A stretch of 64,000 nt of DNA from positions 57,020-121,019 of the forward strand of contig JAABRL010000006.1 in NCBI GenBank assembly GCA_011390935.1, read 5' to 3'. The position numbers and the translations under genes are program-made. Source of the DNA: Gemmatimonas sp. (lineage in GTDB: Bacteria; Gemmatimonadota; Gemmatimonadetes; Gemmatimonadales; Gemmatimonadaceae). Of the stretch, positions 17,316 to 29,047 are shown in pieces. The notes under the pieces are model-generated. The model saw nothing but the letters and a program-made list of their open reading frames with translations, ran no database searches and was not told the origin of the DNA. Position 1 is the stretch's first letter, and each line of letters begins with the position of its first letter.

Positions 17316-17915
17316 TCAGAAGCGCGCGATCACGTGGACGCCCGCGCGCGATGTGCCGCGCCCAGTCGGCAACACGTGTGGCGTCACGGTGACCCGGCGC
17401 AGCGGCTGCTCCAATCGCACGCGGGTCCATCGTTCCCGACGCCCCACGGCGCCGAGCAGTCCGCCGGCCACGGTGCCGGCCAGTGCACCAACGACGGTCG
17501 AGACCGTGACCACGGCCGCCGGTGGGAAGTACTCGCCGCCATCGTTGGCCGTGCGGCCGCCGTACAACGCTCCAACGATCGCGCCGCCGATGAAACCGTA
17601 GGCCATGCCGGGCCGGACCGCGTTGCCACGACCGTCGCTGACTTCGAGCCGAGACACGCGATGCAGTGGGATCGTCTCGAGCGTGCCACTCGCCCACTCC
17701 ACGGTCACGCTGTCACGCAACACCCGCTGCAGCACGCCAACGTGACGCGCGCCCGAGGACGCCATCTGGTAGGTGGTCACGCGTACGCGGTCACCAGAGC
17801 GCACGAAGGCGTCGGCGAGCGGTTGGGCCGGTAGCGTACCGGCGCACGGCAGCAGCACGCAGCCCGAAAGGATGCCACGCATCGCCAACGCACGAAGTCG
17901 CTCCAGGCACGGCAT
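17316..17915 (-). CDS. secreted protein with glycine-zipper segments
   Basis: The protein is 199 residues from ATG 17915; ATG 17882 is an alternative. It has a signal-like N-terminus (ILSGCVLLPCAGTLPAQ), a small beta domain that resembles an SH3-like barrel (SGDRVRVTTYQ to RLEVSDG), then two glycine-rich hydrophobic stretches (YGFIGGAIVGALYGG and VVGALAGTVAGGLLGA) that could insert in a membrane. No family is firmly recognised. It is divergent from the D12 methyltransferase gene, 45 bp away, and convergent with the metallopeptidase gene. Confidence 0.55.
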   Translation of the reverse strand: MPCLERLRALAMRGILSGCVLLPCAGTLPAQPLADAFVRSGDRVRVTTYQMASSGARHVGVLQRVLRDSVTVEWASGTLETIPLHRVSRLEVSDGRGNAVRPGMAYGFIGGAIVGALYGGRTANDGGEYFPPAAVVTVSTVVGALAGTVAGGLLGAVGRRERWTRVRLEQPLRRVTVTPHVLPTGRGTSRAGVHVIARF

Positions 17916-17960
17916 GCCGCATGGTACGACGAGGGCCACCCGCCCCGCTACCTTCCCCGC

Positions 17961-19007
17961 ATGATCAAGTATCTCGGCTCCAAGCGTCGCCTGCTCGACG
18001 AGATCACGGCCGTGTCCTGCGCGGTTCCAGGTGCCAGCACCGCCGTGGACCTCTTCTCCGGCACGGCGCGCGTGGGCCACGCGCTCAAGCACGCGGGATT
18101 CGCGGTGCAGGCCAACGACTATGCCGCGTACGCGCACGTCCTCGCCACCTGCTACGTGCAAGCCGACGCCGAACGGTGGACGCACGAAGCCGAGGCGCTG
18201 CTCGCCGAGCTGCAGGCGGTCTCCCCCGCACCGGGCTACGTCACGCGCACCTTCTGCGAGGAGGCGCGCTACTTCACGCCGGAGAACGGCGCGCGCATCG
18301 ACGCCATGCGCGAGGCCATTACCGCCCGCGCCCTGCCGCCGGAGCTTGAAGCCATTGCGCTCACGTCACTGCTCGAAGCGGCCGATCGGGTGGACAGCAC
18401 CACCGGCGTGCAGATGGCCTATCTCAAGCAGTGGGCACCGCGGGCCCACAAGCCGCTCACGCTCCGACTGCCGGCGCTGCTGCCGCGTGCGGCAGGTGGC
18501 CGCAGCGCCGCGCATCACCTCGATGCACTCAAGGCCGCCGCCGCACTCACCGGCCACATCGCCTACCTCGACCCGCCGTACAATCAGCACTCCTATCTGG
18601 GCAACTACCACGTGTGGGAGACCATCGTGCGCTGGGACACACCCGAGGCCTACGGCGTTGCGCGCAAACGTCGTGACACACGCGCACGCGCGAGCATCTT
18701 CAACAGCCGGCCACGTCACGCCGATGCGTTTCGGCGTGTGGTGGAGACGATCGACGCCCGTGTGCTGATCGTGAGCTTCAGCAACGAAGGCTGGCTCTCC
18801 CGCGACACGCTGCTCGAAATGCTGGCCCCCCGCGGCGAGGTGCTGGTGCTCGACCATGACTACAAGCGATACGTCGGCGCGCAGATCGGCATTCACAATC
18901 GGCGCGGCGAGCGCGTCGGCGCCGTGAGTCACCTGCGCAATACCGAATCGCTCTACGTGGCCGGCTCGGCCGTGGACGTAGATGCGGTGCGTCGCACAAA
19001 GCAGTAG
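17961..19007 (+). CDS. orphan D12-class DNA N6-adenine methyltransferase
   Basis: The protein is 348 residues. It begins MIKYLGSKRRLLDEI, the S-adenosylmethionine-binding start of D12 enzymes, with motif I as DLFSGTARVG (30-39) and the catalytic motif IV as DPPYN (204-208). This predicts transfer of a methyl group to the N6 of adenine in a short DNA site, unknown here. No restriction endonuclease is next to it, so it is solitary in this window, which suggests a regulatory or housekeeping role or a remnant. Its last 55 nt overlap the convergent FkbM gene. Confidence 0.8.
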   Translation: MIKYLGSKRRLLDEITAVSCAVPGASTAVDLFSGTARVGHALKHAGFAVQANDYAAYAHVLATCYVQADAERWTHEAEALLAELQAVSPAPGYVTRTFCEEARYFTPENGARIDAMREAITARALPPELEAIALTSLLEAADRVDSTTGVQMAYLKQWAPRAHKPLTLRLPALLPRAAGGRSAAHHLDALKAAAALTGHIAYLDPPYNQHSYLGNYHVWETIVRWDTPEAYGVARKRRDTRARASIFNSRPRHADAFRRVVETIDARVLIVSFSNEGWLSRDTLLEMLAPRGEVLVLDHDYKRYVGAQIGIHNRRGERVGAVSHLRNTESLYVAGSAVDVDAVRRTKQ

Positions 19008-19786
19008 TTGAGCACGATCTCCGAGCGCACCACCTCACCCGGCGGCAGCGGCAACAGCATCGGCTGCGTGGGATGAAAGAAGTTGGTGTCGTAGCCCTGT
19101 TCATCCATGAAGGCGCGCAGCGCATGCTCATCGGTGCCGAAACGTTCCAGGCACGCATGATTGATCTCGGCAATCACCGCCGACACCTGATGTCGGGCGA
19201 GGAAATCCTGTGCGCCGCGCAGAACCTCGAGTTCAAGGCCCTCGACATCGATTTTCATCGCACGGACCGTGCCGAGTGTACGATCGCCGAAGAACGCATC
19301 GAGTGACGTACACCACGTCGGTTGCAGCGCGAAGTCCCTCGGCAATCGCGCCGCGTCGTCCGCGTCGGGACTGACGGCGTGTCCCCCATCGTGGGTCGCG
19401 TGAACGTGCAGCGTGACGATACCACACGTCGAGCCGACCGCCGCCTGCACCGGACGAACGTGCGCATAGCCGTTGAGCGCTATCTGGTCCACGAGCTGTG
19501 CATGATTGGCTCGGCCGGGCTCGAAGCTCCACACCTGCCCCGTGGGGCCCACCAGCGACGCCGCGAACAGGCTGAACCACCCGACATGCGCCCCGACGTC
19601 GACGAACACGTCGCCGTCGCGTAGGATGGCCGCCAGGTAGGTGCACGTTTCCTGCTCGTACAGCCGCCCCGCATCGAGGTACTCGAGCATGACGCGCTGC
19701 GTCTCGAATGCGGGATCCAACGCCAGGCGGACGTGCCGAGGACCGTCCGGACGGGAGAGAGCGAAGGTGCGGGTTTCTCGAGACAT
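18953..19786 (-). CDS. FkbM-family SAM-dependent methyltransferase
   Basis: The protein is 277 residues. It carries FkbM features: VFVDVGAHVGWFSLFA (SAM-binding motif I, about residues 59-74), SFEPGRANHAQL (motif II), and KIDVEGLELEVLRGA near the C-terminal half. Members O-methylate sugars or other metabolites; the acceptor cannot be inferred. No glycan gene cluster is nearby. It overlaps the end of the D12 methyltransferase gene by 55 nt in the opposite direction. Confidence 0.8.
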   Translation of the reverse strand: MSRETRTFALSRPDGPRHVRLALDPAFETQRVMLEYLDAGRLYEQETCTYLAAILRDGDVFVDVGAHVGWFSLFAASLVGPTGQVWSFEPGRANHAQLVDQIALNGYAHVRPVQAAVGSTCGIVTLHVHATHDGGHAVSPDADDAARLPRDFALQPTWCTSLDAFFGDRTLGTVRAMKIDVEGLELEVLRGAQDFLARHQVSAVIAEINHACLERFGTDEHALRAFMDEQGYDTNFFHPTQPMLLPLPPGEVVRSEIVLNYCFVRRTASTSTAEPAT

Positions 19787-19934
19787 GGGGACGCGGAAAG
19801 CAGGCCGGTCGTTCGGCGCACATCACGCCGGGAGCGTCGAAAGGTACGCCCACAATAGATCCGCCGCGCTGGCCCCGTGCGCTCCGGCACGCTAATCTGT
19901 ACAAATTACTCGCTTCCCCCATCCCCGTCCGACC

Positions 19935-20264
19935 GTGGATCTGATCGACGACGACCTGCTCTCCGAGCTCGGCGACATGCTCGGCCCCCGCCTCGACACC
20001 GTGATCGAGACGTTCGTGGGGCACCTGTCCACCTACCTTGGCGACATTCAACAGGCGGTGGCGAGTGGTGACCTCGTCGCGATTCGCGCCGTGGCGCATA
20101 AGCTCAAGGGTGGGGCGGGAGCCATTGGGGCCACGCGACTGGGTGATGCCGCTGCCGCCCTGGAACGTGCTGCCGCCGATGGCGACGCGGCCATCGTGGC
20201 GACGTTGGCCGCGCCGATCCCCGCGCTGGCGCAGGAAACCGTCGCCGCACTGCGCGCACGCTGA
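19935..20264 (+). CDS. histidine-containing phosphotransfer (HPt) protein
   Basis: The protein is 109 residues, helical, starting at GTG. The phosphotransfer motif is AHKLKGGAGAIGA with phospho-accepting His55. It carries no other domain, so it is a free-standing relay protein. It lies convergent to, and 42 bp from, the hybrid kinase gene (20307-22745), which has two receiver domains but no HPt of its own. It is therefore the best candidate to move phosphate from the kinase to the REC-GGDEF-EAL protein. Confidence 0.8.
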   Translation: MDLIDDDLLSELGDMLGPRLDTVIETFVGHLSTYLGDIQQAVASGDLVAIRAVAHKLKGGAGAIGATRLGDAAAALERAAADGDAAIVATLAAPIPALAQETVAALRAR

Positions 20265-20298
20265 GGCTGCCCGCCTCGCGCACGCGAGCGGGACAGCC
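20265..20298. terminator. imperfect hairpin between HPt and hybrid kinase genes
   Basis: GGCTG and CTCGCG on the left pair with CGCGAG and CAGCC on the right, with internal mismatches, in the 42-bp gap between the two convergent stops. There is no T-tract. It may serve both directions weakly. Confidence 0.35.
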
Positions 20299-20306
20299 CC
20301 TGAGGA

Positions 20307-22745
<2,439 letters not shown>

Positions 22746-22763
22746 GCGATCAGCTCCGACGCA

Positions 22764-23882
22764 TCACGGTGCGGCGAACAGCCCGACGACGACCGTCTTG
22801 TTGTACAGCTCCAGGAAGTCGCGGCCGCTGTTGGCAATTTCGCCGAGCGTCAACGCACCCACCATCGGCAATCCGTCGTCGAGCGCCGCCAGTTCGTGCG
22901 AGAACTGTTCACCCTGAAAGAGCGCGCGCGAGATGCAGTCCACCACAAGACGCAGTTGCGGCGGTCGATCCCCAAGATCCTGCGCGGCGAGCGCGCTGGC
23001 CTCGCGAGCGGCGTCCACCAGGCGCGTCGGAATCCCCTGCAGAATGTGCACGAACGAGCCCTCGGGCACTTCGCCCACGCACACGAGTCCCCCCTGCTCG
23101 GTGAGCAGCAGGGGATCGCGCACCACCACCTCGGTGTCGATCTTGCGAATGCCGAAGGGGAATGCCATGGCATCCTGAAAGAACGACTCCCGCGTGATCG
23201 CCACACCTGCGCGCCCGCCAACCACGCGTTGATACACACTGAACGCGGGCTCGTAGTTGAGCTCTTCGATCGTGGTGTGATTCGCGCGCGTGACCTTCAT
23301 CGGTTCGGAGATCACCTGCCAGCCATGCGCCACCCCCACACCGCTCGGCCAGGAAAGCTGCAGCAGGATGGCGGCGTCCTCGAGCATGCCCGCATTCGTG
23401 AACAGGCACGGCTTCTGCTGCATGGAGAGCGACCCCGCACCGCCACCCAGATAGTTGATCGTGAGACCGTGCTCGTCGAACAGCGCGCGCACCAGGGCCG
23501 CCAGTCGGCGTGCAAAGCCATCGACCAGCACGATCAGCAGCGAGTCGGGACGGTCCGGGTCGACGGCCTCCCGCACACACGTCTCGAGGTCCTGTGTCTC
23601 GTCGCTGACGCGGGGCACGATCGTGGCGTGCAGCGGTTCGGTGATGCCGAGCACCACGGTGCCGCGCGCGAAGTGCTCGCGACCGGCGATCACCTGCGGG
23701 AACACCCCGCCGTACAGCGGCTTGGCAATGGCCCGCAGGACGGGATCGGTGGTATCGGGGCGATGATCATTGTCATCGCCCGCAAGCACCAGCAACGTGG
23801 CAACGTCCGCACGCGCGGCCATTTCCGCGATGGTGTCGCGAAATCCGTCGAGCGTACCCGTTCGATCAATGGCAACGTACAT
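22764..23882 (-). CDS. FIST-domain sensory protein
   Basis: The protein is 372 residues without a signal. The N-terminal half (about 1-210) matches the FIST_N domain, with a central LLIVLVDGFARRLAAL and the glycine-rich YLGGGAGSLSMQQKPCLF. The C-terminal half (about 215-355) matches FIST_C with CISRALFQG and PMVGALTLGEI. FIST proteins are believed to bind small ligands such as amino acids and to act as sensors upstream of kinases and cyclic di-GMP proteins. It lies between exactly those two types of gene. Its ligand is unknown. Confidence 0.85.
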   Translation of the reverse strand: MYVAIDRTGTLDGFRDTIAEMAARADVATLLVLAGDDNDHRPDTTDPVLRAIAKPLYGGVFPQVIAGREHFARGTVVLGITEPLHATIVPRVSDETQDLETCVREAVDPDRPDSLLIVLVDGFARRLAALVRALFDEHGLTINYLGGGAGSLSMQQKPCLFTNAGMLEDAAILLQLSWPSGVGVAHGWQVISEPMKVTRANHTTIEELNYEPAFSVYQRVVGGRAGVAITRESFFQDAMAFPFGIRKIDTEVVVRDPLLLTEQGGLVCVGEVPEGSFVHILQGIPTRLVDAAREASALAAQDLGDRPPQLRLVVDCISRALFQGEQFSHELAALDDGLPMVGALTLGEIANSGRDFLELYNKTVVVGLFAAP

Positions 23883-23899
23883 GTGCAGAGTGTTGAGGA

Positions 23900-26023
23900 T
23901 CAGAGCGTGTCGAAGCCGGGCCGTTGGAACGCGTGCAGGAACGCCCCCAATCGCTCGGGAGGCATCGCGTGCCCCACGAGATAGCCCTGCAACTCATTGA
24001 CGCCGAGCGCGTCGAGGAAGTCCACTTGACGAAGCGTTTCCACACCTTCGGCGATCGTGGTGATCCCCAGGCTCTGCGCCATCACCACCGCGGCGCGCAC
24101 GATGGCCAAGGTGGAGCGCGAGGTCGTGATGTCCGTGATGAAGGCGCGATCGAGCTTGATGGTGTCGATCGGGAAACGCAGCAGGTACGACAGGGAGGAA
24201 TGCCCAACCCCGAAATCATCCACCGCCACGAGCACCCCCTGCTCGCGCAGGGTGGTGAGCACCTGCACGGTATGTTCCGGGCGCTGCATCGCGAGGCTCT
24301 CGGTGAGCTCGAGTTCGATACGCCCACGCGGCACCTCGTGCGCCTGCAGAATCGAGGTGAAGCGATCGAGCAACATGGGATCGACGAACTGCCGAGGTGA
24401 CAGGTTCACCGCCACGCGCAGGTCCCACCCCTCGCGGGCCCAGGCGCGCTGCAGCCGGCATGCCTCGCCAAGCGCCCACGCTCCCACCTCGACAATGAGG
24501 CCACTCTCTTCGAGCATGGGCACAAACTCCGACGGCGGCACCTCCTTGCCCGTCTCCGGCTGCCAGCGCAGCAGACACTCGACGCCAACCACGTGGCCGC
24601 TGCGCAAATCCATTTGCGGTTGCACAGCGAGCCGAAACTGCGATTCCTGCAGCGCTGAGCGCAGCGCACGCTCCAGATTGAGCGCGTCCGAGGCGGATCG
24701 CCCCGACTCCGGGGCTCGCCGCGCAACTCCCACGCTCACCCCCTGCGTACGCGCCACACGCTGCGCGTCTTCCGCCAGCGTGACGAGCCCCTCGGCGTCC
24801 GTGGCATCCACGTCCGAGCAGGCCACGCCCGCCGTGAGGGTGAGCACCGCATCGTCACCATCCAGCGGATACGGCTCCTGCGCGTGGCGCAGCAGCGCGT
24901 CGAGCAGCAGCCGAGCGAGCGTCAAGTCCGAGCTCAGCAGCGCTACGGCGAACTCGTCGCCACCGACGCGCGCCACGAGGTGCGGTGAGGCCAGAAATCC
25001 CTGCATGCGACGGCCGATGCGGCGCAGCAGCAGGTCGCCGCGCGGTGCACCCAGTGCGTCGTTGTGGCGCTGAAAGCGCGTGATGTCGACCCACGCCACC
25101 AGCACGACCTTCTGCTCGGTGTCGGCGACGGCGAGCAGCTCGCGCAAGCCGGCGAGAAAGTGCCGGCGGTTGCCCAGTCCGGTGAGATCATCGTGTAGCG
25201 CGAGGTAGCTCGCGAGCTCCTCCGATTTGCGCTGCGCGGTGATGTCCTGCAGCGCCCCTGACACGGTGCGGCGGTCACGGCCCAGTTCGCCGGGTTCGCC
25301 CAGCACGCGCACGAGGCGCTCACCTTCGTCCACCCGGAGCCGCAGCTCGAGCTCGATCGGGTCCCCGGTATCGGCGGTATGCGCCATCGCACGCCCCAGG
25401 CGCTCCACGTCGTCCGGGTGCACCAGCTGCATGAAGCGCGCGGTGTCTGGCGGCGCCACGGTGGGAGCGCCCTCGAGCGGCAGGATCGGATCAGACCAGG
25501 TGACCGAATCATCGTCGAGGTGCCACTCCCAGAACGCCAGCCGCGCGATGCGCAGTGCCGCGGCCTGACGCAGGCGGCTCTGCCGCACCTCGCGATAGAG
25601 ACCACCGGTACGCAGGGCGTATCGCACCCGCTGGAGCAACAGCTTCCACTTGAAGGGCTTGGTGAGGAAATCGGTGGCCCGTGCCTGAAAGGCCCGATCG
25701 ATGGCCGCGAAATCGTCAGCACCCGTCAACATGATGATGGGGACGTCTTCGAGCGGATCGAGACGACGCATCCGCTCACACGTCTCGAACCCGTCGATGC
25801 CGGGCATCATGACATCGAGCAACACGAGGTTCGGGACACGCTTGGCAAACTGCTCGAGCGCCTCTTCGCCGGTCGTGGCGACGGCGACGTCGTAGCCATC
25901 GCGGCCGAGGATATCGCCAAGCAGGACCCGGGTCGTCGGGTCGTCGTCGACAATCAGAATGCGCGGCAGAGCCGGCAGCGCAGCGGCGGTCGGGTGGGAC
26001 ACGACGGATGATGGAGGCGACAA
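23900..26023 (-). CDS. REC-PAS-GGDEF-EAL cyclic di-GMP regulator
   Basis: The protein is 707 residues from TTG 26023; GTG 26002 is an alternative start. Domains: REC (about 20-140, Asp70 in LLDVMMPG), PAS (about 160-265), GGDEF (intact GGDEF at 354-358) and EAL (signature ECLLRW at 482-487; later key groups NLSPRQF, ELTES, DDFGVGHSS at 602-610 and AEGVET near 658). All EAL catalytic residues expected for phosphodiesterase activity appear present, and the GGDEF motif is canonical, so both making and breaking of cyclic di-GMP are possible. It is the first gene of the operon with FIST and the hybrid kinase, and probably receives their phosphate. Confidence 0.85.
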   Translation of the reverse strand: MSPPSSVVSHPTAAALPALPRILIVDDDPTTRVLLGDILGRDGYDVAVATTGEEALEQFAKRVPNLVLLDVMMPGIDGFETCERMRRLDPLEDVPIIMLTGADDFAAIDRAFQARATDFLTKPFKWKLLLQRVRYALRTGGLYREVRQSRLRQAAALRIARLAFWEWHLDDDSVTWSDPILPLEGAPTVAPPDTARFMQLVHPDDVERLGRAMAHTADTGDPIELELRLRVDEGERLVRVLGEPGELGRDRRTVSGALQDITAQRKSEELASYLALHDDLTGLGNRRHFLAGLRELLAVADTEQKVVLVAWVDITRFQRHNDALGAPRGDLLLRRIGRRMQGFLASPHLVARVGGDEFAVALLSSDLTLARLLLDALLRHAQEPYPLDGDDAVLTLTAGVACSDVDATDAEGLVTLAEDAQRVARTQGVSVGVARRAPESGRSASDALNLERALRSALQESQFRLAVQPQMDLRSGHVVGVECLLRWQPETGKEVPPSEFVPMLEESGLIVEVGAWALGEACRLQRAWAREGWDLRVAVNLSPRQFVDPMLLDRFTSILQAHEVPRGRIELELTESLAMQRPEHTVQVLTTLREQGVLVAVDDFGVGHSSLSYLLRFPIDTIKLDRAFITDITTSRSTLAIVRAAVVMAQSLGITTIAEGVETLRQVDFLDALGVNELQGYLVGHAMPPERLGAFLHAFQRPGFDTL

Positions 26024-26225
26024 CGGAAGGGCGGCAGGCGAGACGACAGGCGAGAATCGAACGCCATCAACGAGTATCGGTCGATTGGGACTCGGACGTG
26101 AGCCACCGGATACGTGGTGTAGACGCGCGGCCGTGTGTCCGTGTCACACCGACGGCGTTCCCGTTTCACGGCAGGCCCCACCCGTTCCGCTCGCGCCCCA
26201 TGCCGCCGCCCGATAAGCTTGGGGC

Positions 26226-27932
26226 ATGAAGACCGTCGGCTCTCATTTGGCCTCCTTCCTCGCGGGCCGCAACTCGCTGCGCCGCGAGCTGGCCCCGTTC
26301 GTACGCTTTCTGGCCCTGCTCGCGGCCGTGGTTGCCGTGTACGCGTGGATCTTCCACCTGATCATGGAGCGGGAGGGTCAGAGCCATTCCCTCTTCACCG
26401 GCGTCTACTGGACGCTCACGGTGATGACCACGCTGGGCTTCGGCGACATCACGTTTCAGAGCGATCTCGGTCGCCTCTTCAGTGTGGTCGTGCTGGTCTC
26501 GGGCGTGTTCATGCTGCTCATCGTGATGCCCTTCGTCTTTGTGCGGGCCGTGTACGAACCGTGGGTCGAGCAGCGCAATCGCGCGCGCATGAAGAGCATT
26601 CGAGCGCTGCCGGACAACGTGCGCACGCACGTCCTCATCTGCAGCAATGACCCGATCGCGTTCGCCCTGGTCCGACGCCTCGAGCTGGCCAACATCCCGG
26701 CATGGATCATCGAGCCCGATGAGGAGATCGCGCTGCGTCTGCGCGATGCGGGCTTGTCGGTGATCGCTGGCGACCTGGAAGACGCCAAGACCTACAAGGC
26801 GGCCGGCGTGGAGCGTGCACGGCTGGTGTTCGCCAACAGCCGGGATCAGGAGAACTCCAACGTCGTGCTCACCGTCCGCGAGCTCAACCCCACGGTGCCA
26901 ATCGTGGCACTGGTCGAGTCCGAGGACTCCATCGACGTGCTCGAGCTGTCCGGCGCCTCGCACGTGCTGCCGCTCACGCAGCAGCTGGGCGAGCATCTGG
27001 CCAATCGGGTCAGCGCCGGCGTGATGCACGCCAACGTGATCGGGCGCATTCGCCACCTGGTGCTGGCCGAGTTTCCGGTGGTGGGATCACCTTTCGAGGA
27101 TCGCGCCATTCGCGACCTGTCGCTCCGCGAGGAGCTGGGACTCACGGTGGTGGGCGTGTGGCGACAGGGGCGTCTCCTCTCGGCGCGCCCCGAGTTCGTG
27201 CTCTCCGCGCAGTGCGTGCTGATGGTGATCGGCACCGAGGAACAGCTCGACGAGCTGAACGAGGTGCTGGTCATCTACAACGCCAACACGCATCCGGTCA
27301 TTGTCCTCGGCGGCGGCAAGGTGGGGCGCGCGGCCGCCCACGCGCTGACCGAGCGCGGGGTGCGTGTACACATGGTGGAAAAGGATCCAGTCTACGCCGA
27401 GCGTGGCGAAGGACTTGTCGAACGGATCTTCGTCGGGGACGCGGCCGACCGTCGGGTGCTCGATGCGGCCGGTATCGCCGACGCACCGTCGATCCTGCTC
27501 ACCACGCACGATGACGCCATGAACGTGTATCTCACGGTGTACTGTCGGCGACTGAATCCCAACGCCCGCATTCTCACGCGCGTCACGCACGAGCGCAACG
27601 TCGAGGCCATCCAGCGAGCGGGGGCAGACTTCGTGCTCAGCTACGCCTCGCTGGGTATGCACAGCGTGCTGGCCATCGTACAACAGCGTGAGCTCGTGGT
27701 TCTCGGTGAAGGCGTGGACCTCTTCCATGTCCCCGCACCGCCGTCGTTGCACGGGCGCTCGCTCGCGGAAGCGGCGATCTTCACGAAAACGGGGCTGAAC
27801 GTGATCGCGATGCTGGATGCGTCGGACGCCGTGTCGCTGCCGAGCGCCGACACGCGCGTGCTCTCCGGCATGACGCTGATCGCCGTGGGTGCCGCCGCGG
27901 ACCGCGAGCGATTTGGCGCAACGTTTCGCTGA
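26226..27932 (+). CDS. two-TM potassium channel with two RCK domains
   Basis: The protein is 568 residues. Two membrane helices (about 26-47 and 83-107) flank a pore loop with selectivity filter TLGFGD (69-74). Two RCK/TrkA-N NAD-type domains follow: THVLICSNDPIAFALVRRL from about 133 and HPVIVLGGGKVGRAAAHAL from about 357, each with a TrkA-C region (VVGSPFEDRAIRDL near 286, LHGRSLAEAAIF near 510). This is the layout of MthK- and GsuK-type ligand-gated channels, but with both RCK domains in one chain. GFG in place of GYG occurs in some K+ channels. It is divergent from the GGDEF-EAL gene, 202 bp apart, with nothing clear between. Confidence 0.85.
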   Translation: MKTVGSHLASFLAGRNSLRRELAPFVRFLALLAAVVAVYAWIFHLIMEREGQSHSLFTGVYWTLTVMTTLGFGDITFQSDLGRLFSVVVLVSGVFMLLIVMPFVFVRAVYEPWVEQRNRARMKSIRALPDNVRTHVLICSNDPIAFALVRRLELANIPAWIIEPDEEIALRLRDAGLSVIAGDLEDAKTYKAAGVERARLVFANSRDQENSNVVLTVRELNPTVPIVALVESEDSIDVLELSGASHVLPLTQQLGEHLANRVSAGVMHANVIGRIRHLVLAEFPVVGSPFEDRAIRDLSLREELGLTVVGVWRQGRLLSARPEFVLSAQCVLMVIGTEEQLDELNEVLVIYNANTHPVIVLGGGKVGRAAAHALTERGVRVHMVEKDPVYAERGEGLVERIFVGDAADRRVLDAAGIADAPSILLTTHDDAMNVYLTVYCRRLNPNARILTRVTHERNVEAIQRAGADFVLSYASLGMHSVLAIVQQRELVVLGEGVDLFHVPAPPSLHGRSLAEAAIFTKTGLNVIAMLDASDAVSLPSADTRVLSGMTLIAVGAAADRERFGATFR

Positions 27933-27944
27933 CGTCGCCAGATC

Positions 27945-28352
27945 TCAACGCGCTCCCCGCACCACCACCCGCCACACCCACCACAGCAGCAGTGCCTGCA
28001 GCGGCAGCCGTACCGTGAGCGCCGCCAGCCACCACATCGACGATCCGTGCGCCAGCGCCTCTTGCAGCATGTGCACATTCGCAGGGAACACCGCGACCAG
28101 CAGCGCCAGCAGCCCCCAGCCGGCGACCACACGCACCGATGGCACCAGCACGCCCAGCCCGCCCGCGAGTTCGGCGACACCGCTCAGATACACGAGCGCG
28201 CGCGGTGACGGCATCCAGTGTGGAAGCCACGGGGGCACGATCGCTTCGAAGAAGGTCGGCATCACGAAGTGCGCAACGCCGGCGACGACGAACAACGTCG
28301 CAATGAGTCGACGCTGTCCGGTCAACGGATCGGGTGCAGCCGCGGAGTGCAC
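27945..28352 (-). CDS. DoxX-like four-helix membrane protein
   Basis: The protein is 135 residues from GTG 28352 with four hydrophobic segments. The pattern VVAGVAHFVMPTFFEAIVPP and YLSGVAELAGGLGVL fits DoxX/DoxD-like membrane proteins. The biochemical role of this group is poorly known. It lies 10 bp after the hemolysin III gene and is the last gene of a probable three-gene operon. Confidence 0.7.
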   Translation of the reverse strand: MHSAAAPDPLTGQRRLIATLFVVAGVAHFVMPTFFEAIVPPWLPHWMPSPRALVYLSGVAELAGGLGVLVPSVRVVAGWGLLALLVAVFPANVHMLQEALAHGSSMWWLAALTVRLPLQALLLWWVWRVVVRGAR

Positions 28353-28362
28353 GCCTGCAGAC

Positions 28363-29031
28363 CTACGCGGCGTAGTGCAACACCGAGAAGAAATGACAGG
28401 CGCTTCCCGCCATCACGAACAGATGCCACACGGCATGCATGTAGCGCGGTGAGGTGCGCACATAGAAGAACACGCCCGCCGTGTAACACAGTCCGCCCCC
28501 TACCAGCAGCCAGAACCCAGCGCTGGGCATCGCCTGCGCGAGTGGCTTGATGGCCACGATCGCCACCCATCCCATGCCCACGTAAAACGCGGTGGACAGC
28601 CGCTCGAAGCGCGTGCGAAAGGCGACCTTGAACACGATGCCGAGCACCGCGAGCGTCCAGATCACGCCAAGCAGCGACCAGCCGAGTGTCCCGCGCAATA
28701 CGCCGAGCGAAAACGGCGTGTACGTGCCAGCAATGAGCAGGTAGATCGCGACGTGATCCGCGACCTGCAGCAGCTGCTTCGTGCGGGACGGTCGCACCGC
28801 GTGATACAGGGTACTCGACGCGTACACCGCCACCAGCGCCGCGCCGAACACGCTCATGCCGACCACGACCAGCGCGTCACCGCGCGAGAGGGAGTGCAGC
28901 ACCAGCAGCGGCACGCCCACCAGACTGAGCAGCAGGCCGATCCCGTGGGTGATGGCGTTGGCCAACTCCTCTCCGGGCGTATAGTGAGCCGCGAAGGGCG
29001 TCAGCGTGGCGGGTGTGGACACGGCAGGCAC
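28363..29031 (-). CDS. hemolysin III / YqfA-family membrane protein (PAQR-like)
   Basis: The protein is 222 residues with about seven membrane helices. It has the family pattern ELANAITHGIG (about 21-31), the STLYHAV motif (about 73-79) and the closing HAVWHLFVMAGSACHFFSV with its His residues, as in PAQR zinc-site proteins. The family is linked to membrane lipid homeostasis; the name hemolysin is historical. The start is GTG 29031. Gaps of 16 and 10 bp to its neighbours indicate an operon. Confidence 0.8.
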   Translation of the reverse strand: MPAVSTPATLTPFAAHYTPGEELANAITHGIGLLLSLVGVPLLVLHSLSRGDALVVVGMSVFGAALVAVYASSTLYHAVRPSRTKQLLQVADHVAIYLLIAGTYTPFSLGVLRGTLGWSLLGVIWTLAVLGIVFKVAFRTRFERLSTAFYVGMGWVAIVAIKPLAQAMPSAGFWLLVGGGLCYTAGVFFYVRTSPRYMHAVWHLFVMAGSACHFFSVLHYAA

Positions 29032-29047
29032 CTCGCGAGAGCCAAGA

